Source of the DNA: Algibacillus agarilyticus
GTDB lineage: Bacteria > Pseudomonadota > Gammaproteobacteria > Enterobacterales > Alteromonadaceae
Length of the DNA: 64,000 bases
Direction: 5' to 3'
NCBI RefSeq assembly: GCF_003286125.1
Contig: NZ_QMED01000009.1
Span: 102,624-166,623 of the forward strand
A program made the translations under genes and the position numbers. Positions 30,321 to 38,337 of the stretch are shown here, one piece after another (the stretch's first letter is position 1; the number at the start of each line of letters is the position of its first letter). Below the pieces are notes generated by a model. The model made no database searches. It saw only the letters and a program-made list of their open reading frames with translations, and had not been told where the DNA came from.

Positions 30321-31499
30321 TTAGACTGACGCTATATCTACCTTTCTACCCATTACTTTCAAATTGTCGACCATAATATCGATTGTATTCATTTCAGAAA
30401 CACAAGCTGACAAATTGGGGTTTTGCAAAGCCCATAAATACGCTTTAGAGAATTTAGACATGTCTGGCTCGGGAATTGCCGTGTTTAATTTTTCGAGGCG
30501 CCATTCTGGCTGATCTTTTAACCATAATAATTTAGCGACTTTCATGGCGACCATACCTATTCCCGCTTCTTTGGCTTTAAACATAAGGTTTTCTAGAGCA
30601 GCATGGTTAGCAATATTGTAAGCAAACATAGTGATATCGTAATAATCGACCTCGATAGCTTTTGCCAAATGCCCTGCCACATCGTTGTGAAAAGAAACAG
30701 CAGAAGCGCTAATCAACCCTTTTTGTTTAAATTCGGCTAAGACTTCTTGAAGCACTTCATCGTCCATCATTTCGGGCATAGCGATACCGTGGGGGCAATG
30801 TAATACGTCTAGATGATCGGTTTGTAAACGCTTAAGTGAGTCTTCGAATATTTTGTAAGCGTGCTGCTTAATTTTACCTCGCCATTCAGACTTAAAACCA
30901 TATTCTTGAAGCATTAAATATCGATAATAAGTCTTCGGAAATTGTGCTTCTTGACCCGTAAAATAATTCATATGGTAACCTGGTTTCATCACCGATCGCT
31001 GCTCAATCATTGCATTGGCTTTTTTTAGCAAAGCGTCTTTTTTACCTTGTGGTAAACCTTTTTCAATATCGCGAATGACTCTGTCTATATACCCATAATA
31101 AAAACTTAACTTAGTCGATAAAAAGACTTTGTCTCTATTACCTGACTTTTTAAGATATTGACCTATCGTAGACTCCACTTGTCCATTGCTATAAGCCGGC
31201 GCCGTATCGATATAATTAAGGCCTTGATCAATCCCATAGTCCATTACTCGATCGTAAGAGTCGTCAGTAAAAGGAAAAGTGCCAATCACTAACTCCGAGA
31301 CCATCATTCCAGTTCTGCCCATCATTCGATAGGCCACACCATCTTGTTTGTTGCGCCAAATAGGCTTAATTTGGTCTAAAGATTTAGCAACTTTTGGCGT
31401 ATTTGTGCCCCCGAATGAGCTATGTGCTAGTGTCAGCCCTATAGAAGCTGCAGCTGTTTTTTTAATGAAATCTCTTCGAGAATTTGTTGGCTTAGACAT
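30321..31499 (-). CDS. TAT-exported aldo/keto reductase
   Basis: NAD(P)H-dependent oxidoreductase of the aldo/keto reductase superfamily, 392 residues. The N-terminus SRRDFIKKTAAASIGLTLAHSSFGG is a twin-arginine signal, so a folded enzyme with bound cofactor is probably exported. The barrel begins at MGRTGMMVSELVIGTFPF, and NYIDTAPAYSNGQVESTIGQYL contains the catalytic Asp/Tyr region. A roughly 50-residue insert (about 160-210) is larger than in standard members. Similar exported reductases accompany sulfatase and glycosidase genes in marine polysaccharide loci, consistent with the neighbouring glycosidase. Substrate unknown. Divergent from nadD. Confidence 0.85.
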   Translation of the reverse strand: MSKPTNSRRDFIKKTAAASIGLTLAHSSFGGTNTPKVAKSLDQIKPIWRNKQDGVAYRMMGRTGMMVSELVIGTFPFTDDSYDRVMDYGIDQGLNYIDTAPAYSNGQVESTIGQYLKKSGNRDKVFLSTKLSFYYGYIDRVIRDIEKGLPQGKKDALLKKANAMIEQRSVMKPGYHMNYFTGQEAQFPKTYYRYLMLQEYGFKSEWRGKIKQHAYKIFEDSLKRLQTDHLDVLHCPHGIAMPEMMDDEVLQEVLAEFKQKGLISASAVSFHNDVAGHLAKAIEVDYYDITMFAYNIANHAALENLMFKAKEAGIGMVAMKVAKLLWLKDQPEWRLEKLNTAIPEPDMSKFSKAYLWALQNPNLSACVSEMNTIDIMVDNLKVMGRKVDIASV

Positions 31500-31640
31500 A
31501 CGACAATCTCCTGAACTTGATTATTAAGCACAATACTCAATAAATAACACTTTTAATATATCACAATTAAACTTTACACTTTAAATATAAAATTGTTAAC
31601 ATGTTTTTTTACTGATTACGTTTTTGAGAATTAATCAAAC

Positions 31641-32213
31641 ATGCTTACAGGATTATATTTCGGTTCTTTTAATCCCATTCATATAGGACATTTGGCCGTC
31701 GCCAATTATATGCTTGAGTTTACCGATCTGGATGAAATATGGTTTGTGGTGAGTCCGCAAACGCCTCTTAAAAAAAAGCATTCACTGCTAAATGATCAAT
31801 TTCGTTTAAAGATGGTGAAATTAGCGATGAGCCAAGACCCAAGGTTTAGCGTATCTGACGTAGAATTTGAAATGCCTAAACCGTCTTATACATCTGATAC
31901 GTTAACGCATTTAAGCAAACACCATCCTGATAGACAATTTGTTTTGGTTATGGGAGCAGATGGGTTGTCAACGTTTCCCGGTTGGAAAAAATTCGAATTC
32001 ATTCAGGATAAATATACACGCTATGTATATCCCCGGTTCGAAGACGATATTGAGACCTACAAAGAGCAGAAAAATATTAAATTTGTACAAGCACCCAAAA
32101 TGGAAATCTCTTCCAGTTTTATAAGAGATGGGATTAAAAGTGGTAAAGATATTCGGCACTTCTTACCTTCTAAAGTGTACGACTTTATTCAAACGAAAGG
32201 TTTCTATCTCTAA
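31641..32213 (+). CDS. nadD: nicotinate-nucleotide adenylyltransferase, Bacteroidetes type
   Basis: Makes deamido-NAD from nicotinate mononucleotide and ATP. The 190 residues have the nucleotidyltransferase motif GSFNPIHIGHL at 8-18 and ISSSFIR near residue 158. The wording of the protein (LYFGSFNPIHIGHLAVANYM, FTDLDEIWFVVSPQTPLKKK, EISSSFIRDGIKSGKDIRHFLP) is that of Bacteroidetes NadD, not of the longer gammaproteobacterial protein that starts GGTFDPIHYGH. This suggests horizontal transfer. The host should also have its own nadD elsewhere. It lies between the exported reductase and the propeller glycosidase. Confidence 0.88.
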   Translation: MLTGLYFGSFNPIHIGHLAVANYMLEFTDLDEIWFVVSPQTPLKKKHSLLNDQFRLKMVKLAMSQDPRFSVSDVEFEMPKPSYTSDTLTHLSKHHPDRQFVLVMGADGLSTFPGWKKFEFIQDKYTRYVYPRFEDDIETYKEQKNIKFVQAPKMEISSSFIRDGIKSGKDIRHFLPSKVYDFIQTKGFYL

Positions 32214-32335
32214 CTTTCGTTCGCGGTTCATACACGTAGGCATAAACGCAGTAAAGAAGAGATCAACAAATTACTCATAGCACCGTAAGCTAAGCAATGC
32301 GAGTGCTATTAACTCGATGATATGGAAAAGTAACG

Positions 32336-33433
32336 ATGAAAAAAAACATAACCCCCACACTGGTGCGCCACCGCTATATTCCGCTTTTTTTATCCCTGAC
32401 GTTATGTCTATTTACAATGGGAGCAACCGCCAAAAACACTGACACTTACAACCTGTCAGCTGCGATGCAGCCGGTTGCACAAGAAAATGTTTTTCATGAT
32501 GATGAATATTTCAACTGGGGCTCAACTATTGTTAAAGGCAAAGATGGAAAATATCATTTGTTTTACGACCAAATGCCTAAAAAGCATGGCTTTTACTCTT
32601 GGTTAACCGATGGCATTGTATCTCGTGCTGTTTCTGATAGCCCCACGGGGCCGTGGACAAAAGTTCAAGAAGTCATGGCCGGAAGAGGCGATGGTCATTG
32701 GGATCAATACACAGTGCATTGTACTAAAGTGTATGAATTTGACGGCAAATATTACCTTTATTATATGTCGACAAACTCAGGCATTACAGACTTAACCAAA
32801 GAGCAACTTCAAGAAGCTCGTAGTTCAGATTGGAAGCCGGGTAACCTTAGAAACATGCTGCGCTTAAATCAACGTATTGGTGTTGCAGTAGCCGATAATA
32901 TCGAAGGACCTTGGAAACGCTTTGATAGACCCGTATTTGAACCTCAATTACCCATTGCCAATCAGTCAAATAACGTCACGGTGACTAAGCGCCCTGAAGG
33001 TGACTTTTTAATGGTTATTCGCGGTGATCAACCGGATCAAAAACCGAATGAAATTATCCGAATGCAAGCTGCATTACTGGCCGACAACCCGCTAGGCCCT
33101 TGGAAAATGCAACATAAACCTGTGGTCATTAATTATAATTCAGAAGATCCAGAAGTTTGGTATGACGCCGAGCGTAAGCGTTATTATAACTTATATCATG
33201 CATTTGGTTACATGGGCATGTTAACCTCAACCGACGGTTTAAATTGGGAAAGAGCCAAACATTATAAAGTGGCTGATAAAGAGTATGTAACCACAACAGG
33301 GAAAACCGTAGAAGTTCATCGATATGAGCGAATGGGGATATATTCTGAAAACGGTAAACCGCTGGTCATGACCGCAGGAATATTTTTAAAGAACGGCGAT
33401 ACTCATTCGTTGTTTATTCCGCTTAAACAATAA
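32336..33433 (+). CDS. secreted five-bladed beta-propeller glycoside hydrolase (GH43/GH117-like)
   Basis: A 365-residue exported protein with a signal peptide ending near ATAKN (about 33). Propeller blades are marked by repeated strands: KGKDGKYHLFYDQM, SPTGPWTKVQEVMAGRGDGHWDQYTVHCTKVYEFDGKYYLYYM, RIGVAVADNIEGPWKRFDRPVF, NSEDPEVWYDAERKRYYNLYHAF. This is the clan GH-F-like architecture of GH43 and GH117 enzymes, which remove terminal sugars from plant or algal polysaccharides. The exact family and substrate are undecided. It shares fold and motifs (GRG..HWD, RIGVAVADNIEGP) with the C-terminal half of the sulfatase at 40428. Followed by a hairpin and F3 copy C. Confidence 0.75.
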   Translation: MKKNITPTLVRHRYIPLFLSLTLCLFTMGATAKNTDTYNLSAAMQPVAQENVFHDDEYFNWGSTIVKGKDGKYHLFYDQMPKKHGFYSWLTDGIVSRAVSDSPTGPWTKVQEVMAGRGDGHWDQYTVHCTKVYEFDGKYYLYYMSTNSGITDLTKEQLQEARSSDWKPGNLRNMLRLNQRIGVAVADNIEGPWKRFDRPVFEPQLPIANQSNNVTVTKRPEGDFLMVIRGDQPDQKPNEIIRMQAALLADNPLGPWKMQHKPVVINYNSEDPEVWYDAERKRYYNLYHAFGYMGMLTSTDGLNWERAKHYKVADKEYVTTTGKTVEVHRYERMGIYSENGKPLVMTAGIFLKNGDTHSLFIPLKQ

Positions 33434-33459
33434 CGTTTTTTAAATAATGTATATGATTA

Positions 33460-33482
33460 AACACCTTCATCATGAAGGTGTT
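33460..33482 (+). terminator. stem-loop after the propeller glycosidase
   Basis: Perfect 11-bp stem AACACCTTCAT / ATGAAGGTGTT with a one-base loop centre, 27 bp after the stop codon and 5 bp before F3 copy C. No T-run follows, perhaps because the insertion replaced it. Confidence 0.5.
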
Positions 33483-33487
33483 GATAT

Positions 33488-33616
33488 TATAGTCTTCTCG
33501 CTCAGGTTTGATGGTTCATTGTCAGCGCTTTGACGGCTTTGCTTACAGGGATGTCAGTACTTATGTTTCGTCTGAAACGAGAAATCGGCCGCTAAAACCC
33601 GGTCGCTTTGACTATA
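33488..33616 (-). repeat. F3 modular repeat, copy C (129 bp)
   Basis: Minus orientation: starts TATAGTCTTCTCGCTCAGG and ends CGGTCGCTTTGACTATA. It keeps the TTTCGTCTGAAACGAG hairpin module and lacks the central part of the longer copies. It is sandwiched between two hairpins, 33460-33482 and 33619-33640 (CGCATGTTT / AAACATGCG). Confidence 0.8.
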
Positions 33617-33672
33617 TTCGCATGTTTTACTAAACATGCGCTGCAAGCACAAGGTAATTAGAGGGCTGTTTG

Positions 33673-34782
33673 TTACAGCGCTTTTAGCTCGTCAGATAGT
33701 TGATTTAAGTTTTGTGCAATTGAATCAATTTGTTTAATTGTTGTTGAGAAGGCTTGGTTGGTTTCTTCCATTGCATGAGTCCCTTCACTAACAACTTGTG
33801 AGCTGGCTTTAATTGCGGTTTGGATTTCTTTTACGGCTTGCTCACTTCTTTCTGCTAATTCACGAACTTCATGAGCGACAACACCAAATCCTCGTCCACT
33901 CTCGCCGGCTTTAGCGGCCTCAATTGCAGCATTAATAGATAATAATTTAGATTGGCTTGCAAGGGCTTTTATTAATTCAATGGTGCCTACAATTTGTTCA
34001 TTCTTTTCGTCAATTTGTGTAATGATGTTTGTCATTTCGCCAACAATATTTGAGCATTCTCCCGCACTTGATTTAGCTTGATCTGTTTCTGATTGTATCG
34101 CGTAAACGCGGCTAATTTTGGCTTGTATTTTTTGTGCGTTTTCTTGAACTTGCTGGCGATCGTTAACGGCTTCTGTGACATTACGAGTGACACCGATTAA
34201 GCCATTAACTTGTTTAGATATATCATGCTTCCAAATTACTTTACTTGTTGAAAACCAGGTATCACCCGCTTGCTCTTCTGCATCTTTAATTGGCTGGCCA
34301 GTCTTCATTACGGTTTGTTCATCTCGCCAAATTTTTTGGCAAAAATCAATTGGCATAAATTTGTCATCACTGAAACCGATTTGTAAATTAGGCAGCGCTT
34401 GTTGGAATGATTGGTTAGCAAAGACATAGTTATGTTGAATATCTTTTACGTAAATCCAATCGGGAATTAAATCGAGTACGGTTTTATACAGTCTTTCTTT
34501 ATCACTCGATTGTTGTAATTTTAGGTTAACGGCAGCTAATTCTTGCTTTAATTCGGAAATTTGCTGTTGGTTTACTTTTAATTCTGGGGCTTCAGATACT
34601 TGATCAAGGGGCACGGCAAATAAACTTGGTAACGCCAACATTATAATGATATTGCAACTCAGAATTGCAATGGTGAGCCAAGTTGGTAAATATAAATCGA
34701 CTAAGATCGTCAATAAAAATAAAGCAGCGGCTATGTAACCCATCTTTTTAATGGCCAATGCGGAATTATGATTGTCGGGCAT
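33673..34782 (-). CDS. methyl-accepting chemotaxis-like protein with PAS domain
   Basis: A 369-residue membrane protein. Two adjacent helices (about 13-30 and 35-55) have almost no periplasmic loop. A coiled coil at about 65-95 leads to a PAS domain (YKTVLDLIPDWIYVKDIQHNYVFANQSF..., about 97-210) and a short signalling region with the MCP hairpin tip-like SINAAIEAAKAGESGRGFGVVAHEVRELAERS. There is no HAMP domain and no periplasmic sensor, so it should sense an internal cue. I use ATG 34782 (MPDNHNSA); the frame extends to TTG 34809. Single gene converging with the propeller glycosidase. Confidence 0.83.
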   Translation of the reverse strand: MPDNHNSALAIKKMGYIAAALFLLTILVDLYLPTWLTIAILSCNIIIMLALPSLFAVPLDQVSEAPELKVNQQQISELKQELAAVNLKLQQSSDKERLYKTVLDLIPDWIYVKDIQHNYVFANQSFQQALPNLQIGFSDDKFMPIDFCQKIWRDEQTVMKTGQPIKDAEEQAGDTWFSTSKVIWKHDISKQVNGLIGVTRNVTEAVNDRQQVQENAQKIQAKISRVYAIQSETDQAKSSAGECSNIVGEMTNIITQIDEKNEQIVGTIELIKALASQSKLLSINAAIEAAKAGESGRGFGVVAHEVRELAERSEQAVKEIQTAIKASSQVVSEGTHAMEETNQAFSTTIKQIDSIAQNLNQLSDELKAL

Positions 34783-34960
34783 GTGTAAACTCACTTTGGT
34801 TTTGGCCAATTAATTTGGCACGATTAAAAGCTATTCCCATTAATTTAAAACAAATATCATCCCTGCTACTTATCTTATATTAATTACATATAAAAACAAA
34901 TGTTCATTTATAAATTAAAATAATAAGAGAGTTAAAGGTAAGTATCAGTCCCGTTTTAAG

Positions 34961-35069
34961 TTAGCGACTAACTTTACGCCATAATCGTTGTTTAAGTGAT
35001 ATAGATAGGTGTAAGCCTAAGTTATGCATTAACAATGTAAAAATAGATGTTTTAATAAAATCGTGTGCG
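34961..35069 (-). pseudogene. possible 3' remnant of an unknown gene
   Basis: A minus-strand frame reads HDFIKTSIFTLLMHNLGLHLSISLKQRLWRKVSR and stops at 34961. It is protein-like and basic at the end, but its upstream part is cut off by an F4 unit at about 35066. Family unknown. Confidence 0.3.
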
Positions 35070-35148
35070 ACAGGCAGCGTTAGTACCCTAACTGAAAAAT
35101 TGAAATCAAATTAAAGGCTTATTATTGGCTGTCCTACATGGGTGCTCG
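35066..35148. repeat. F4 REP-like unit 3
   Basis: GCGACAGGCAGCGTTAG ... CCCTAACTGAAAAATTGAAATC ... TTAAAGGCTTATTATTGGCTGTCCTACATG. A diverged member; the CCCTAAC ... ATTAAAATCAA part is shared with the unit at 63200. Confidence 0.55.
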
Positions 35149-35151
35149 GAA

Positions 35152-35419
35152 AAAGTGAATACACAGTGGCAACTGTATTGTTTAGTGCATAATATTGAGA
35201 AGTTAAGAGGCAAACTACACTAATAGCGCAAAACAGCCTCTATTTACGGTACAAACCAGCATAACAGCCACCCAAATCACACTCACCTGAAATAGCTAAT
35301 CAGCATAAATACCCTCAAAAAATACGGTAAATAAGATTGAAGCGACTGACAAACTCAGATACTGTTTAATGCAATTAAAAATAACAATAAAAACGAGTTA
35401 TTCTACAAGCTCGTTAGGT
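35152..35419 (+). repeat. cassette-junction repeat, copy 1 (inverted partner of 37993-38258)
   Basis: About 268 bp that reappears in reverse complement at 37993-38258, with roughly 80-85 percent identity by eye. It ends in ACGAGTTATTCTACAAGCTC then GTTAGGT. GTTAGGT fits the integron attC core GTTRRRY. The terminal 65 bp also occur at 63936-64000. In all three places a small gene starts 10 to 15 bases beyond the core. No gene was found inside the block. Confidence 0.7.
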
Positions 35420-35434
35420 TTCTAGGGGAAGTTT

Positions 35435-35971
35435 TTGAGTAGAATTGAATATCGTAAACAGGTAGACCAGCTAGAGGTAATAATTAAGCCAATTAATGAG
35501 GGGAAATTTCAGACTTACTTTCTAGCTTTTTGGCTAATTGGATGGGCATTCGGCTGGGTCGCAGCATTCAATATGTTGCTTTCAGAATCTATTAGCCCGG
35601 GATATCTATTCGTGGTCGTATGGATTGTTGGTTGGACTTTCGGTGGAGCTTTCGCTGGGCTTTGGTTGGCGTGGAAGGCAGCTGGTTTCGAGCAAGTTAT
35701 TGTCGACAAGACACAGTTAAGTATCAAGCACAATATATTCGGGTACGGTCCGCAAAAAGTACACCAAGTAAGTTCATGTAATAACTTGAGGGCTGCAGGT
35801 TACTTTGGAAACGACAAGGACATTTCAATACTTAATCAAATTGGCATGAAGGGCGGTGTGATAGCGGTTGATATTCCGAATGAAGTTGTTCGGTTTGGCG
35901 TGTCGCTTGAAGAGGGTGAAGCACTTGAAGTTGTCGAATCACTTCGAAAATACATAAAAACGCCTTGCTAA
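35435..35971 (+). CDS. hypothetical integron-cassette-type membrane protein
   Basis: Not recognised. The 178 residues contain two adjacent membrane helices (YFLAFWLIGWAFGWVAAFNML, about 28-48, and YLFVVVWIVGWTFGGAFAGLWLAW, about 57-80), followed by a beta-rich C-terminal half of about 90 residues that could be a PH-like domain. The start is TTG at 35435 behind a good AGGGGAAG, 15 bases after the GTTAGGT core. The stop codon lies inside the first core of an attC-like site. Gene and flanks together have the form of one integron cassette. Confidence 0.65.
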   Translation: MSRIEYRKQVDQLEVIIKPINEGKFQTYFLAFWLIGWAFGWVAAFNMLLSESISPGYLFVVVWIVGWTFGGAFAGLWLAWKAAGFEQVIVDKTQLSIKHNIFGYGPQKVHQVSSCNNLRAAGYFGNDKDISILNQIGMKGGVIAVDIPNEVVRFGVSLEEGEALEVVESLRKYIKTPC

Positions 35972-36052
35972 GCGCGCAAAAAATTGTTGGCTAAAATTAG
36001 CGAGGAACGAGCAAAAAGCCAACTGTTTTTTGTCCGTTTAAGCAACTTAGGC
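35966..36052 (+). other. attC-like recombination site with divergent core
   Basis: 87-bp imperfect palindrome: outer arms TGCTAAG (35966) and CTTAGGC (36046), inner arms CAAAAAATTGTTGGCT (35977-35992) and AGCCAACTGTTTTTTG (36017-36032). Layout and length are those of an integron attC, but the usual AAC/GTT triplets read AAG/CTT. It overlaps the stop codon of the preceding gene, as attC sites often do. Confidence 0.55.
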
Positions 36053-36111
36053 ATATTTTGAACTTAGCTTTGACCAAATTTGATAAGTACCAATTGAAGA
36101 CCAATTGCGAC

Positions 36112-36209
36112 ATCGAGGACAGTCACTCTAAGAAAAGAAAGGTTTCACCGATTCTAGCTACATTGTGTTTGATAAATTAGTTGGTTGATCGCGTTATTTA
36201 TTCACTTTT
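36112..36209 (-). repeat. F5 relic of the RAYT 3' flank
   Basis: Reverse complement of the sequence that follows the transposase at 62620-62715: GTGAATAAATAACGCGATCA ... TTTATCAAACACAATGTAGC ... CTTAGAGTGACTGTCCTCGAT. No transposase coding sequence is attached. Confidence 0.7.
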
Positions 36210-36220
36210 CTGGTTTTAAA

Positions 36221-36387
36221 CGATGATATGCAGGACATCCACTTATATTTTTGAGAAGTAAGGGTTCACGGCTCTTAAAATATGCGGTAGAAAGTAAACT
36301 TTAATGCTTGCTGTCACCTCAGGGCGTGTTGTTAGACATATGCTACCAATCAACATCATGATATTGTTCTGGTTTATTGCCTGATTC
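36221..36387 (-). pseudogene. duplicated 3' end of the pRiA4b-like cassette
   Basis: About 167 bp nearly identical (three differences by eye) to 37438-37604. It contains the last roughly 50 bp of that gene's coding sequence (36338-36387) and the 117 bp downstream of it. The rest of the gene is missing; an F4 unit begins at 36392. A second copy of the cassette was apparently cut down by the REP insertion or recombination. Confidence 0.75.
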
Positions 36388-36391
36388 ATAA

Positions 36392-36476
36392 CTATTCATG
36401 CGGGACAGTCATCGATAAAATTATGTAATACCAAATAAAATCAAAGGCTTATTTATGCCTGTCCTGCACGATATGT
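36392..36476. repeat. F4 REP-like unit 4
   Basis: ATTCATGCGGGACAGTCATCG at the left and AAAGGCTTATTTATGCCTGTCCTGCACGA at the right, with inverted GGACAG / CTGTCC arms; 7 bp from the stop of the 36483 gene. Confidence 0.65.
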
Positions 36477-36482
36477 TCCATT

Positions 36483-37367
36483 CTAAACCGATTCGCTCTT
36501 AGTTAATTGTTTTAACAACGGGTATCTTTCTTGATAATACTCATATTCTTGCGCTTTACCTTCTGGCGTTTGCGCATATTGCCAGCGCGTTTTTAATTCA
36601 TCTGGTAAGTTTTCTCTTTGTAATTTTTCGCGTACTTGATTGACTAAGCTCCATGCAGCTTGATAGCGCTCTTCATCAACTTCTTTAAAAGGGTCAAGCT
36701 GTTCATAATAGGCAATGAGTTGCAAAAACTGATCAACCTCCTCAGACACTCGCCCCCATGAATAGTCAACTATATTTGAACAATAGAATGAGAAATCTAA
36801 AAGGTATTTATAATATGAATGAATATAGTATTTTTGGTCTAATAAAATTGAGTTACTTGCACTACAAAAAGCAGGAAATATCAGGTCATTGCGAGATTCT
36901 CTTAACTTAGAAAATTGTTCTTCGGTTTCACCATATAACAGCTTGCAATAAATCGCCTCATTACCATCTAAATAGCCTTGTTCGTTAAGCCCTAATGACA
37001 TTGTCGGTGACATTCGTTTAAAAAACTCAATGTAACGACTAAAGCTTAGCTCGCTCCTAAAAAAAGCGCAGTCCTCAAATACTTTCGTTAGCCCTTTTTC
37101 TGTTTGATCTGCATGAAACATCATACAGATAATAGGATTAAACTCTTTATAATTACGATCTGACTCGGCACCATCTAGTTGACCTGTTAAATAATAGTTT
37201 TTATAAGAGTTAACATCTTTAGCAGACATTTTTTTATCTTGCTTGATAACTTTACTTAATTCGCGCCACTTAGCTTTGCGGTTTTTAACCCACTCTTTAT
37301 CGTCTAGCCGCCAAGCTGATGTGTCAATCAATTTTGCAACCTGTTGCCTTAGTGTTAAATCTGACAT
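36483..37367 (-). CDS. hypothetical cytoplasmic protein
   Basis: Not recognised. A 294-residue soluble protein without signal or membrane segments, rich in Lys, Glu, Tyr and Trp and largely helical by pattern. The N-terminal region (LIDTSAWRLDDKEWVKNRKAKWRELSKVIKQDKK) and the C-terminal region (QYAQTPEGKAQEYEYYQERYPLLKQL) are charged. AGGAG lies close to the start ATG. It sits between two copies of the same cassette-end sequence, so it is probably acquired cargo. Its role is unknown; a stress or defence role cannot be argued from the sequence. Confidence 0.65.
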   Translation of the reverse strand: MSDLTLRQQVAKLIDTSAWRLDDKEWVKNRKAKWRELSKVIKQDKKMSAKDVNSYKNYYLTGQLDGAESDRNYKEFNPIICMMFHADQTEKGLTKVFEDCAFFRSELSFSRYIEFFKRMSPTMSLGLNEQGYLDGNEAIYCKLLYGETEEQFSKLRESRNDLIFPAFCSASNSILLDQKYYIHSYYKYLLDFSFYCSNIVDYSWGRVSEEVDQFLQLIAYYEQLDPFKEVDEERYQAAWSLVNQVREKLQRENLPDELKTRWQYAQTPEGKAQEYEYYQERYPLLKQLTKSESV

Positions 37368-37437
37368 AAAGCCAACTCCTCTGTGTCTATATTTGCAGCT
37401 TCAAATATGTCTGTTGCAAACTAAGTTATTATTTCGT

Positions 37438-37559
37438 CGATGATATGCAGGACATCCACTTATATTTTTGAGAAGTAAGGGTTCACCGCTCTTAAAATAT
37501 GCGGTAGAAAGTAAACTTTAATGCTTGCTGTCACCTCAGGGCGTGTTGTTAGGCATATG
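37438..37559 (-). other. conserved cassette-end sequence after the pRiA4b-like gene
   Basis: On the minus strand the stop codon is followed by CATATGCCTAACAACACGCCC: GCCTAAC fits the first attC core (RYYYAAC). About 120 bp are conserved with 36221-36337 and end at CATATCATCG in both copies. The matching GTTRRRY core is not evident, so this may be a half site. Confidence 0.5.
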
Positions 37560-37979
37560 CTACCAATCAACATCAGGATATTGTTCTGGTTTATTGCCTG
37601 ATTCAGATACTATTAACGGATAAGATTGGTTAGCAATTGCCGGCTTAGCCTTATGCCTTGTTTTAGACACCCGAAAAATCCAATCATCTCCAAAATCAAA
37701 CCAATAAAATAGTTTTCTATTTTTTGGTAAAGGAAATATATCCGTTAATTTAGTATCGAGGGAATGTTCATTTTCATCGAAAGAAATTCGTTCAGAGCCA
37801 AAAGCCTTTGAAGATATAAAAAAATCGAATAGGTGATCATCATTAAACCTAACTGCTTTTTGAATTTCATTATGAAGGTCGGCTAGACTGGTTGCCTCTT
37901 CAATTTCAAAAGTACAAGACCATTCCTCTTTGGCATGTAAACCTGCCAGTAATTCAATTTGTAATTTTATTATCATCAT
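37560..37979 (-). CDS. pRiA4b ORF-3-like protein
   Basis: A 139-residue member of the plasmid pRiA4b ORF-3-like family, recognised by LADLHNEIQKAVRFNDDHLFDFFI near the middle and YWFDFGDDWIFRV at about 90-103, which matches the YxYDFGDxW signature of the family. Such proteins are common on mobile elements; their biochemical role is unknown. The ATG lies 13 bases after a GTTAGGC core on the minus strand, as expected for integron cassette cargo. The last part of the gene is duplicated at 36338-36387. Confidence 0.75.
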   Translation of the reverse strand: MMIIKLQIELLAGLHAKEEWSCTFEIEEATSLADLHNEIQKAVRFNDDHLFDFFISSKAFGSERISFDENEHSLDTKLTDIFPLPKNRKLFYWFDFGDDWIFRVSKTRHKAKPAIANQSYPLIVSESGNKPEQYPDVDW

Positions 37980-37992
37980 GAGCTAATAATGT

Positions 37993-38258
37993 GCCTAACG
38001 AGCTTGTAGAATAACTCGTTAATATTGTTATTTTTAATGGCGTTAAACAGTATCTGATTTTGCCTGCTGCTTCAATCTTATTTACTGTATTTTTTGAGGG
38101 TATTTATGCTGTTCAGCCATTTTAGGTAAGTGTGATGTGGTAGCTGTTATGCTCTTTTTATCGCCAATAGAGGCTGTTTTACGCTATTAGTGCCACTTGC
38201 TTCTTAACTTCTAAATATTATGTACTACACAATACCGTTGCCACTGTGTATTTACTTT
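37993..38258 (-). repeat. cassette-junction repeat, copy 2
   Basis: Reverse complement of 35152-35419. Ends (minus strand) with ACGAGTTATTCTACAAGCTC followed by GTTAGGC, immediately before the pRiA4b-like gene. Together with copy 1 it bounds a 2.6-kb block as an inverted repeat. Confidence 0.7.
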
Positions 38259-38337
38259 ATCTTGAACCCGTAACGTGAATTTATTCAAGCCTTTGTTCAC
38301 TATCTATGCCGCGTTATCTATGCCCGGCAGGCATAGA

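Noticed and set aside
36221-36345. A full attC site after the pRiA4b-like gene
   Set aside because: The GCCTAAC-type core is present, but I could not find the paired GTTRRRY core or matching inner arms, so I describe it only as a conserved cassette end.
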